Assembly: GCA_035222895.1 (NCBI GenBank)
Contig: JAVYIG010000694.1
Location: forward strand, 124,001 to 188,000
Direction of reading: 5' to 3'
Length of the DNA stretch: 64,000 bases
From: Strongylocentrotus droebachiensis
Lineage: Eukaryota; Echinodermata; Echinoidea; Camarodonta; Strongylocentrotidae
Position 1 is the stretch's first letter. Each line of letters starts with the position of its first letter. The position numbers were made by a program, and so were the translations under genes. Below the pieces are notes generated by a model that saw only the letters and a list, made by a program, of their open reading frames with translations, made no database searches and was not told the DNA's origin. Shown here one piece after another: positions 1-11,984 of this stretch.

Positions 1-550
1 TTCCTTCTCTTGTGATAGAAGAATTGAAAAATCAAACATTTAAAAACAAACAAAAACCCCATGTAAATCTTTTGTGTGCTCTTTCGGTACATGTACACAT
101 GTACACTATACATGTACAATGTACATGTATGTGCAATGATTGATTGTTAATTAACTGTTTCTTTACTGTACTTTCAACTACCGGGTAGTAATCTTTATTT
201 CTTAATAATTTGTAATTCCATGCTGTTTGCTGTGTGTGTTCCTTCGTATTACAAATCTCCCTGGTTGCCTCCAGTTGGGTATTTCACAAATTTCATAGAT
301 TTACATTCTCTAATACATGTACTGTAGTGGTTAAAGTTTGAGGGGAAAAAAACAGTTGCACTTGGACTAGGACTCTTTAAAGACTTTAATAGTGATATAT
401 GCATTTGTGCATTCAGAAAAAGAAAAAAAAAGTATGTACAGTGACCATTGAGTACAGTGTAAAACGTTTACCAGTGATTTTATAAACATTTTGGTTTCCC
501 ACAGCTACAGTACAAGTCGATACATGTCATGTCATGTAAAATTTAGTTAA

Positions 551-645
551 AGGGGGAGTCGACCCTGATATTGTAAGTTGGTTTCAATAAAAAGCAGGAT
601 ACAAATTCTATTAAAACCAATTTAGTATCAGGGTGGACTTCCCCT
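551..645. mobile_element. Short hairpin element, TTAA on one side
   Basis: The left arm AGGGGGAGTCGACCCTGATA pairs with the right arm (about 612-645), which ends in CAGGGTGGACTTCCCCT. The arms are imperfect and about 33 bp, with a short AT-rich loop. TTAA directly precedes the left arm (547-550), but the right flank reads CTAC, so the target duplication is not intact. Confidence 0.55.
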
Positions 646-2268
646 CTACATGTAATAGTGACTTATTGCTCTTTAATAGATGCTTGCAAAGATATTTTGT
701 CAATGAAATCATATTTCAGGTAATTATTGATCATCAGTCTGTTTATGACTATCCAGTCACTCTACAGTGAGAGGTGAACACGGTACAGGCACAATTCCTT
801 GTGGGAGGGGGGGGGGGGGGGCTGGGCTGATACGTTTTACCTGAACATACAGTTTTGAGTTTGGGAGTGAGGGAAGCTAGCTAGCAAAATGTTCACACAT
901 TTTCTTTAATTAATAAAATATGACTTCATTGTAGGATACAACAGGGCTTAGGATTATTTGTTTGATTGGGTATTCTGCAGCTGCTCCAAAATTAGATTAC
1001 CTCACTGCCTTAATAGGAGAAAACAATTGCCCAAATGTGAGATCACAATAACAAGGATTTGATAAATTTGTATCTATTTTCACTTTGACACTTTCAAAAG
1101 GCTCATTGTAAGTAAATCTCAAAACAAAATAAGATCACTGTGCAGGTAGCAAGCGCTGGCCTGTCAAGCTACATCTATAGATACATTGGCAGTGGTATGA
1201 GTATAAGTTAGAACAAAGAATTTACAGCAGACTTTGATTAAACATTTAACATGTTTATGTACAGGGTAATTTGCATTTTTAATTGATATTGTGTCTGTTG
1301 AGTATAAGCCAAGTTCTTCATGAATCGGTGTTGTTTACAATCTTTCCCGTGATCAAAAACTTCCTGTGAGTAATGACAGAAATGACAGATGAATCAAAAC
1401 TAAATAGTACAAACAATTTGGCATTAGTTTTATACAGGATGTGCTCTATGCTATCTCCATGGCAATCTCTTGTGTTTAATACATGTACATACATTTGATA
1501 GAGATCTCACAAATTTTGTCATGGTCTAATCCGTTATACATGCAGGTCTACCCGGTATACAATAAAAACTTTTTTAATTCTACGTACATCTGTAGTACAT
1601 ATTGGCATTGATTAGTCAATTAATATAGATATGGGGGCCTATTATTCAATGAACAAGTTATAATGAGTATATGAATTATTGTTATCATGGTATTCCATTA
1701 TTATTTATTTTTTAAGTTTACACTGGTTGCCTTTTGGTCTATACATACAGTATATAATTCTTCATCCATGTAGGCCTACATGTACATGTACATGTTCAAA
1801 TGCTATTCATGTAGAGACATGCCATTAGCACTTAAGGGGGTAATAAGCATTAAAAGATCAAGTGTCATTAGTTTGATATCTGATCATAAATCAAAATCAA
1901 AGTCTTTGTTCCTTAAGTTCGTAAATGAAGTAATAGGGGGAAATGGAAAACCCCTCTTGCCACATTTTCACAAAGTTCAAATCCTTATTAAAGTATGTTT
2001 TCTTTTAGTTTATATTTTCGCTTTCATAATGCTATGACTTGCAGCAATCTAAAATTCTCAATTCCTAACCTATGTTCATTTACATGTAGCTACATGTATA
2101 TGTATAAGGATATAAATTGCTTAATAAAGAGATCTTGTACATATGTACATACAGTATGTCCATGTAGCACTATTTGATCCTATTTTACTGCATGTTGAAT
2201 TGAAGAAAGTGTGCCCAAGCAAAGAAAACCAGTTTCATGATTAAATATCATTGTCACTCCTGAGCAGT

Positions 2269-2395
2269 TCACCCAAGTGGGCTTTGGGGGCTGTCTTGTG
2301 TGATGACATACTAATATTTGCCAATGATATTTGATACAATAGAATATATAAGTACCTTTATCCAGTGTTTGTTATTTGTAATTACTGCAGCTCAA
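2269..2395 (+). repeat. Dispersed repeat, copy 1
   Basis: The segment starting CACCCAAGTGGGCTTTGGGG and running through GTGTGATGACATAC and AATATTTGCCAAT to the CCAGTGTTTG region recurs at about 6690-6810. Its first 40 bases recur again at about 6856-6895. The family is unknown. Confidence 0.65.
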
Positions 2396-2755
2396 ATCCA
2401 ACAAGGACATGGTCTACATGTACACAATGCAAGCAAAAAACGTCAGTTTTTCTCACATTTCAGAGTTTCGTCTGAAGTTGCTAGGCAACCACTCTTAAAC
2501 ACGACGAAATACCCATTAATTTTAAGGCAGTTTTGTAATTAAGATTAAATCCTTAGGCTTAAAGCTCAAGAAACCACAATATTAATATACATCCTATGGG
2601 TTATACATGTACATGTACATGTATTGTCCACAAGGACAGTGATTAGGTTCGTAAGGTCACCAGGAAGTGATGACCAGTTTCTTGGATGAATCTGTCCCAA
2701 AGTCATGATAAAACCACAAACTTTCATGTGATGTGTAAGAGTGAGACTTACCCCC

Positions 2756-3370
2756 TGTCCACACACAACATTTTCAGTGACTAGTCATGATTAGCTATAC
2801 CGTTTCGCGATAGTGATACCGTTTCGCGATAGTTTTATGACCAAAATTGTAGGTGTGGACGCTCACTAACGATACGTCGTATAACGAAACTAGTCTAACG
2901 AAACGCAGGTTTGGGCATCGTTTCGAACTGAAACTCGATAAAGAATCACGGACATTTTGTGTGTGGACGGAACTAGTCTAACTGGGCGGGGCTTAACGTG
3001 ACCTCGAGCGAAAGGAGATATGAGCTCTCATTTCTGCTTCCAGCTGACCGCTGCGCAGCCAGCTGATTATACATAAATATACTGCATGCATTGTTCCAGT
3101 GGCACAGTCAATGCAAATACTAGTACTAGTGGTGCTGCACATGTGTTTCGGTTTCGGTTTCGACTGCGCAGTAGCAAACTGCGCACCTATACGACGTTTC
3201 GTTATAGAGTTTCGGGATAACTTTTTTTTGTGTGTGGACACTCTGGAATTTATACGATGATTCTTTAGTGACGACGTTTCTTGTGTGTGGACATCCTGGA
3301 ATTTATATGATGATTCTTTATACGACGTATCGTTATAGAGTTTCGGGATAAATTGTTTTGTGTGTGGACA
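2756..3370. mobile_element. Inverted-repeat element with TGTCCACACACAA ends
   Basis: The ends are TGTCCACACACAACATTTTC and the complement of AATTGTTTTGTGTGTGGACA. Inside are repeated words such as GTTTCGCGATAG (twice), ACGACGTTTC/ACGACGTATC followed by GTTATAGAGTTTCGGGATAA (twice), and GTGTGTGGACA (several times). No target duplication is clear. It looks like a MITE of unassigned superfamily. Confidence 0.65.
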
Positions 3371-3434
3371 CGCAACATGTCTACATTGTACAAAGTATAC
3401 AATGTTAAAGGTAAAGACCAGTATTGGAAACGCC

Positions 3435-3505
3435 CCAATTTCAAAAAATGAAATGGAAGCTCTTATTACCAATCATGTGAAAGAATATGTTTTGAATAAT
3501 ACATG
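3435..3505 (+). repeat. Repeat shared with 50924-50984 (inverted)
   Basis: ATGGAAGCTCTTATTACCAA followed by TCATGTGAAAGAATATGTTTTGA recurs in reverse orientation at about 50924-50984, inside an IQCB1 intron. Only this short segment is shared. Confidence 0.6.
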
Positions 3506-3619
3506 ATGATAAAAATGTTGACGGGAAACCGCCTACTAACCTACTAATTGATATATTTGGTAAATAAGTGTATCTCTTGCCTGTTGAGAGATACAAATGC
3601 ACGTGTCGCGCATGTGTGT

Positions 3620-3800
3620 GTAGTCCCATATACATCTTTCTGTGTACAGTGATTCTAACTACATGAAGACTTGGCCAAATTTCTTATCATTTTGATGATT
3701 CCAGAACTGTGCAGTACATCTATGCTAGATGATCAACCTTTTCTGATCGATTTCACAATGTTTCTTTCACAATGCAATCGCATGACCATAACTGGTCTTT
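3620..3800 (+). mobile_element. Partial copy of the 390-bp TTAA element family
   Basis: TAGTCCCATATACATCTTTC, TTGGCCAAATTTCTTATCAT and GCTAGATGATCAACCTTTTC match the right half of the element at 7798-8186 and, inverted, the element at 57967-58359. The copy lacks the left terminus, and its right end runs into the next TTAA element at 3806. Confidence 0.65.
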
Positions 3801-3809
3801 AGCTTTTAA

Positions 3810-4580
3810 CCCTAATAAGGCCGGGGGGGGGGCCATTATGGCCCCCCCCTCCACAATTTTTCTGATTGTTCGAGAACGCATATGGATGGCGCCTCGCCGC
3901 TCGCTGACTTTTTTCTTTAGAGTCTTGCGCATCTTTAAAAAAAAAAAAAAAAAAAATCGGACCAATAGTTACAAGGTCACGTGACCTTTTGTCTTTGCAT
4001 GTCAGCCCGAAAATCGCTCATTTTTGTGATTTGTGTACAAAACATATGGAAATGTCATTTTTCCTAAAAATAGATCAAACATTGGTTATTGGGTCTTGTT
4101 TAAAGTTTAGGTGGTTGTTTTGGGAGTCAAAATAGTTGAATTGTAGGAAGAAATGAAAAAAAAAAAAAAACAATAACATAAATAAGTTAAAAAAAACAAT
4201 GAAATACATAAGAAATTATCAAAACAAGAGATAACATAAGGAATAAGCTGGCTCTTCCAATTTTTTTTGTCGTATTATTGTTCCAAATGGTCTAATGAAT
4301 ATATGTAGTGAAAAAGAATGCTTAAATATGAATAATATAGGATTTATGGGTAAAAATGTGATTTTATGACGTTATTTGCATAAATTACCATAAATATGCA
4401 AATGAGGGATTTTTTTCAAAAAATTGAAATTATCATATTGTTCTATACACTTCACTTGACATGCGTGCAAATTTTCGCGGAGATCGGCCGTTTCACGGCC
4501 GAGATCTTAGGGGGGGGGGGGGGCCATAATGGCCCCCCCCCGGCCGTAGTAAGACTTCAAATAGCCCGGCCTTATTAGGG
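3810..4580. mobile_element. TTAA-flanked MITE (piggyBac-type), CCCTAATAAGGCC ends
   Basis: TTAA (3806-3809) is followed by CCCTAATAAGGCCGGGGGGG. The right end reads CCCGGCCTTATTAGGG followed by TTAA (4581-4584). The terminal repeat continues into matching poly-G/CCATTATGGCCCCCCC blocks at both ends. It is 771 bp with no coding capacity, so it must be non-autonomous. Confidence 0.8.
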
Positions 4581-6250
4581 TTAAGACAAAGCTCTGTTAA
4601 AAGTGTCCTGTGAAATACTGTACTTTCTGGAGATGATGAGGTTGATTGACAGCATGTACATCTACATGTACATGTACATATCTACTACATACCTGTATGA
4701 TGCATTAAACACATATCTGTTAAATCATATGAAGAAGAAAAAACAGGCAGGCTCTTCCAACTAGTCAGTAGGCCTATTACATGTACATGTACATAATACA
4801 GGTATGTTTTATGTACATGTACAGCAGCTTTTAGTCACGGGGATGTGCTATTTACTGTTCTCGAAGATGAGTCATTACCCTGAACTTTTGCACTTCATAC
4901 AAGAATACCGGTATCAATGTTGACTTGTGCACAGTAAAATCAAGCATTTACCGATTTACGTTCTGATTGTATACCGGTACATATTTTTCAATGGATGGTG
5001 TTTCGTTAATTTTCTTAGATCTTAGAGCATCTTGATCGTTATTTGAAACTCTATGAAAGTATTTGCAGACAAAGTCCGTGCTCTTAGACTAGGTCAAAAT
5101 ATATGCCTGATGTAGGTCAATAGATGATTAGTATGAATTTGACGCTGATGATGTTAATCAGTGCTTGACACAAATGCCACTTCACTTCAACAAGACTGGA
5201 ATTGGATATTTCCTCCTAAAACTCATGGTAATTCATTGTAAGTTAAGCCTGGTAACGAGAAAGTTGCTTTGACAAGGTTATATGGATTCAGACCCAGTTT
5301 CAGTGTGAACTCTGTGTTTCATTGCAAATAGGTTGGATCCATCATTAGCAGTACCGGTACCCCCATTGGCAAGCCACGACAGGCCAATTTTTCAGCTCGC
5401 AGGTAGACATCTTTCAACCAGTGCAGCGTTGCAAAAACTACATTTGTAGCCACCGATCAAATTGACCAAATTGGTTGCCCCCGGACCCCCAATTAATCTT
5501 TCTCCTTTTGGGGAATTTCTCTGTCTCATCCCTGAAAAAGGCTGGGTTATTATGGTACTCTCTCAGCCAAGGGGGGGGGGGGGGGTACCCCCTAGAAATA
5601 TTGGTCATGGAATGAAGACAAATTCTTAACCTTTGCATATTGATCGAGATTGACATACATGTAAATAATAGGTCCACAAAATATGTTTCAATGGTTAATT
5701 GATTACTAATTAGCTATTCACATATCCGCAAAGTGACAATTCTGCATTATGTACAGGACATAAATTATGGGGAAATTTTCATTTTGGACGCACACAGTTT
5801 GGCAATTTTGTTTTTGTTTTTAATTGACATACATTGTACATGTACCCCACTGCCTGAACTGTAAGAAACCCTGTCCTAGGGTAATGCCCCAGCTGGTATT
5901 TTTGTTGACTTTTTCAATACCGGTAATGCATCATGTGAAATTGACTAAACACTGGTGTGAGGGTGCCGCTACAGTAGATCATGTTCATTTAAATACAAAA
6001 TATTCATATTGGAAGATTAAAGTTAACTTGATTCTGGCCCAACCTTTATGAATTGAACATCTCAGAAAAAAAAATCAGTCTGGTATGTTAAAGCCCTTGC
6101 TCAAGAGGAGGAGTAAACCCATGCCACACTACTTTTTACAGAACACAACATATATTAGGCTTTCCTTCAGTTTTAATATATGTATGTACTCTTGAAAAAC
6201 TGAAAGTTAATTTTGTATATAATGTGTTTTCTCTTTCTTTACTGATACAG

Positions 6251-9200
6251 GTCCTACAGAAGTTAGGGAAAGCAGACGAGACAAGGGATGAATTATTTGA
6301 ACACTATGTACAGAATTTCAGTTCACAACAAGCTGCTGCCAACAGATTGTTCAAGGAGCTCAAGAATTATGTGACATGTGTAAAAGGTTAGTAGTAACTG
6401 TGTCTTCACTTACTCCCTCTCTCTCTCTCCTCAGCCCCCTCCTCCTCCCAATCCCCCTCCCCCTTGGAGCTCAAACTGATATTTTATAAAGAATATGTAA
6501 CCAAGAAGGCTTTCTCAAGAGTTTAACTGAGGAGATGAGATGGCCCTGTGGTAGAGCAAGGGTCTCATATCTGGGGGTACCATGGTTCAAAAACATTTAT
6601 ATCAATACTTCTGCTTGAACTTAAAGTACATCTAGCTCTCAATGTACCAATATTGAGTTGACAGTACATGTACATGTACATGTAAGTACACCCAAGTGGG
6701 CTTAAGGGGCTGTCTCGGTGTGATGACATACCGGTACTAATATTTGCCAATCATATGTGATACAATATATAAAAGTTTCCAGTGTTATTAATTTGTAACT
6801 TCTGCCCATTAAAAGTTGAAATCATTTAACTCGCTAACAAAGAGTGTACAGTAAGTACACCCAAGTGGGATTTAGGGGATGTCTTGTATGATCATGTAGC
6901 ATTTGTCATATTTGGCCTCCATCCAAGTAGGGAGATCCTATAGGATGATAACACCCAGATATGACTTCATTGAAACCATTTAATCTGATAATGACCATAT
7001 GCGATTACAGACTTGTTGATGGCCTACATGGCATATCTGACATTCTTTGTTTGTGATTATCACGTTTTACTTGTTATGCAATCAATGAAGGCTGATGATA
7101 TGATTGTTGTTGACAGTGAATAATGGCATATGATATGCAATCATTCCACATATCCAAAAGATTCATACATGTACTGTACATGACATGACATCAATGCATT
7201 TATATTTACTATGCATGACATTTTGTACTATTTACTTGTTCATTATGAGCAGCAAGGGGTAAATTCCTTGTTTTTTTAATCTTTGAATATCCAACCACCC
7301 ACATCATGTCAATTTTGTGTGATTTATTTCAAATTCAATAAAATTAAATGAGTTTTATATCAAAATGTGATATACCGGTAAGCTTTCAGGTACATGTGAA
7401 TAGTCTACCGGTACAGAGAAATGCACAACTCTTTTTTATTAAAAACAAACATTTGATTTGACATGTATGTTCATTTTATATTTACACTTTCTTCTTTTTT
7501 CCCTTCTCTGTCTATGTAATCCATCTGTTTCTATCTCTCCTCCTCTTTCCTTTCTTTGTTGTTTCCTCTACTATTCTTTTTTATGATACACTCTGTTCTC
7601 TCCGAAACCAATCACCCATCCACCCTCTCTATTCATTTCTCCCCCCGTTACAGCCATGAGTCAAGCAAGCAAATGCCTATTTGAAGCAATGGAATCAACG
7701 TATGAATCAGAATGGCAGGGACAAGAACAACTGGCTAGTGTCAGAGAGGTGGGTATTCATTCGCATATCTCCATTCCAGGGTCCATCAAGTTCTTAAAGA
7801 GAAGGTTGAGTTCTGGGAAGAGGTGAAAAATAATTTGTGAGCGTTATCATTCTTATTATGCAAGTGTGGAAGAACATCAGATAAGACATGTTCCCCTGAA
7901 AAGCATGGCTCTTCAAATGCCTTCATATTCTAAATATGTCATGTAACATCGTAAAAATCCAGTGTAGGATTTTTACGCCACGTGTTCGTGTAGTCCCATA
8001 TACATCTTTCTGTGTACAGTGTTTGTAACTTTACCAAGACTTGGCCAAATTTCTTATCATTTTTGATGATTCCAGAACCTTGCAATACACACAAATTCTT
8101 ATATGCTAGATGATCAACCTTTTCTGGTCAATTCCACACCGTTTCTTTCATTATGCAATCGCATGACCAGAACTCAACTTTAATCTTTAAAGGGTAACAG
8201 TTGCCTTACAATACAGCTCTTTTGCTTGTTATATTGGTTCCATGTAACAAAAATATATCATGTATTAAATACAAAAAGATAATTTGATGTGTTAGAGAGA
8301 TATTGCAAGTTACTTGTCTTTCATTTCTTTTTGCATTGTTTGAGCATTCAAATTATCAAACTTGACAAATGTATGGGGTTGTTACTTATATTTAGATTAA
8401 CTACGGTATTCACACTTTTTCTTTTATCAATGGCTTGAATTTATGAACAGATATACTGAAAAATTTAGAAAAGTTCCATAACACAACATAACAAAATCAC
8501 AAAAGTTACTTTTATGTCAAAATAAATGTTTGTTTTGTCATTATAATTGTAACCTTATATACCCTGTAATCCCTTGCAGCATCATTATGATGAATGTGAT
8601 AATCTGTTTATTTATTTGTTATTAAAGTCACACCAGTCAACATAAAATGAATTGGAAAATATAGCCTGGTCATCTTAAAAATAATATTAATTTTTTTGTC
8701 TTTAAAACGACCTCCGATTACTCTTTGAATATCACCATTTCAGTACATGAGTTTGATTCAAATAAAAAACATATGGATGAGGAAATAAAGAGAGAGTGGG
8801 CTAAAGAAAAGTCAAAAACAAACTAAAGAATGTGCTGACATTAATGCACTAGCCGACATTTTTATAGACCTCGTCATCTTCCTGTTGGCATTTGCCCGAC
8901 CAAGCCAACCCTACAAAGCTTTCCAAATCAATTAGTACTAATAGCATTTCTAGCATATACATAACACCTACATGTTCCCTACACCTACATGTACTCTCCC
9001 TCAATCATATTGCATTGTTTGTGTCATTAGGAGCGAGAACAGATAGGAGAGAAATTATTTATACATGAATGACACATGTTTCCTGAGCTGAGCTGGACCC
9101 AGATTCATTCTGAAACTTTGTGGCTAGCATGGAAGATCAAAAAAGGGGTTCAAAAGGAGGGTTGGACAAAGCCTCTCCTACTTTTTGTGTGCAAAATGAT

Positions 9201-11939
9201 GAAAAAGAAAGGGAATGTCTGAATAAAGAAAGAGGGAAGGTGAGAAACTTTGTTGCTAAGGGCTAGCATAACTTTGTTGCTAGAAAGGGGTTAAAACTTT
9301 TAAGGATTCTGTGAAACTTCTTCTACTTTTAATGTTGAAAAAAGGACAAAAAATAAATGGAATGTACTAGTAGAGAAGAAAGGAGGAGTGAAACTTTGTG
9401 ATGATCAAGGGAGATCAGAAAGGCGTTCAGAGAGTTGGTTGAAGCCTCCTACCCCCCCCCCCCCAACCACAACAAAAAGAAAAAAAGAAAGGGAAGGCTT
9501 TAGTAGACACTAGAGGAGAGGAAAGAGGTGAGAAACCTTTTTTGCAGATGTTTTTATGTGCCTGTTCAAGAAATCTACACCGAGCCTGCAATTTATAATT
9601 TGTTCATAGATTGCCCCCTTCCATCAAATTATGGACTTGCCATACCATGATCTACATGTACATCAGCCACTTCCACCTTTTGATGGGTGATGCATATGTG
9701 ATATGCAGTTGTTATGGAGCATAATATTGCCATACTACACGCCGTGAATGCCCTTCGATCACGTCAGCTTTACACTCCATTTCATTCATCATCCACATTT
9801 GACCTTCATCATCCACATTTGACCTTCAGAAATGTGGGCATAAGTACTACAATGTACATGTGGTACAGGAAAGGAGTATTTAGAGGAAATAGCCTGCATG
9901 CATTACATCATGAATTATTATTGGTGTGAATAATCAATGCAGATCAGTATTAGCTGGCAAAGAAAAATTCAAACTCAATTTAATAATATGTGTTTATGCT
10001 CAAGCTGTGATAATTGCAAAAAAATCCTTTCCGTGTTCACTATCTTTGTTGCCTACAAGCTTTGTGACCCTTATTTTTAGCCTTTGCAAGTTTTAAAGGC
10101 CCACTGCACTACTGGTAGCTACTTGCGCCCTCTATATAACCAACAATGCCTAATCGGTGACCATTGGTCCCCCATGATCCTCTTTTTCTTATGTTAACTG
10201 AGAGCTGAGTTGATGAGATAACCACCTGTCCAGTGACCTTGCAGAGCGGTCTAATCCCTCCTGTAAACTACGGCAGATAAGCTTTAACAGAGCATCTTGA
10301 TATTAAGTACCGGTAATGTATTATTTGTGTAGCTCCTCATCAAGGTAGTGGAAAATTCAGATAAAATATGAATAAAAAATAAAATAAACCACAATTAAAT
10401 CAAATGACAAAAACCTAGAGAGATCGAAATGTTAAAAAGCAAATCTCTTAATCAGAAAAAACGAGATCAACAATTCAATTTTCAGGTACCATAATTAACG
10501 TTGTATAAACCGCCCTCGTGTATTAACCGCACCCCTCTTTTTCGCCCTTTAAAAAAAAAAAAAAATTTGGTCGACTTTTTTTTGCCGACTCTGTCGGCAG
10601 CAAGCCTGGTCCGTGTTAAAAAACCCACGCGGGAAGGCCTTTCATTTAACTGCGAGGTGCAGCTGAATGTGTAAGATCATTAATGTAAATTAAAAAACAG
10701 TAGAGGACCTAGGATAGAACCTTGTGGTACACCATGTAATAGAAGAAAAATTGGAGGAATTATTATTATAAACTACATATTGAGATCACAGACAAATTTG
10801 AGTGTTGTTCTAGTTTCCGAGTGGTGAGTCAACACACCGATTACTGAGATTACTTTTTCTTTTTTTGGGGGGTGTACCGTGTATAAACCGCACCCCCGAC
10901 TTTGAATTTTCTTCGGCGGCAAAAAGGTGCGGTTTATACACCGTTAATTACGGTATTCAAATTTTAGAGCACAAATAATTCAGTTTGGAATATAATTGGG
11001 CAATAGGACATGTTTAATTAGAGTAAAAGTGATTCTCAAACAGCTGTATTCGCATATGTTCCTGTATTTTTTTGTTAAAACCAGTACGTGTTTTAATGTC
11101 TGTGTAGGGAAAAAAGTTGGAAATCTAAAAGAAAAATGTATCAGTATAGACACTAAATTGCTTGCCTGTCTATATTAACACGGGCAATTTTTTAATACCG
11201 GTAAACAATGTCATAAATGATGACAGACAATATGTTGTTGACAAATATTCATATAATTTCTGCTGGTACAATGTGCTAAATAAAGATGAGCCTATGAGTT
11301 AGAATATCCTTGTTTTGGCATGTAATGACATCATGATGAACATGTACACAGTACATGTACATGCAGCATGTATTCAATTGTTCACTGAGTGTAAAGAACA
11401 TGCTTGTTGAAAGTTTGAGCTCATCTGTCATCTTTGAAGTATAATATGTTGGAGGCCTCTAACAACCACTGACAGCCAATGACAGCCAGTAATATTGGCT
11501 TCTTTCCCTAATCACAGCAGTAATGCACCCTCTGAGTGTGCAGTCAACAGGTGTCTTCTACAGAGCAATAATTGGAAATCCATTTAATCTCTCTATTCAT
11601 ATTTGATGGATATACATATATGAATTGCACGGTAGATAGATACATGTTGATTAATAGACAGACAGACAAAAATGTAAACATGTATGTCTCGACAGATACA
11701 ATGTTCATATAGACAGAATGATAGACAGAATAGATTAATAGATATATAGATAGATAGATAATTAGACAGACAGATAGACAGAGTAGAGAGTGAGAGAAAG
11801 AGAGTGAGAGTGAGAGAAAGAGAGAGAGAGGGTGAGAGGCGACAGACAAATATACAGGGAAATATGTGTAGATGGATAGATGATGGATAGATAGATTAGA
11901 TATGTAGATAAATAGATCATTTAGATAGAAACTTGATAA

Positions 11940-11984
<45 letters not shown>

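Larger units (their letters stand above)
1..6250. other. Non-coding left flank, probably 5' intron of the BIN1-like gene
   Basis: I find no coding exon here. The first recognisable exon starts at 6251 in the middle of an N-BAR domain, so this stretch is most likely intron, with the starting exon(s) further left. It holds short inverted-repeat elements (551-645, 2756-3370, 3810-4580), dispersed repeat copies (2269-2395, 3435-3800), many TACATG/ACATGT microsatellite clusters (about 88-131, 1780-1797, 2606-2622, 4665-4680, 4777-4795) and poly-G tracts (about 806-821, 4511-4524, 5572-5585). No promoter could be assigned. Confidence 0.6.

Noticed and set aside
2993..3472. 159-codon open frame on the minus strand
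   Set aside because: Most of it lies inside the inverted-repeat element at 2756-3370 and follows its repeated words; no family resemblance.
1..6250. First coding exon of the BIN1-like gene
   Set aside because: I looked for an exon ending in an (N)VQK-L-RAQEK-like sequence before a donor site and did not find one, so I leave the start outside the window.
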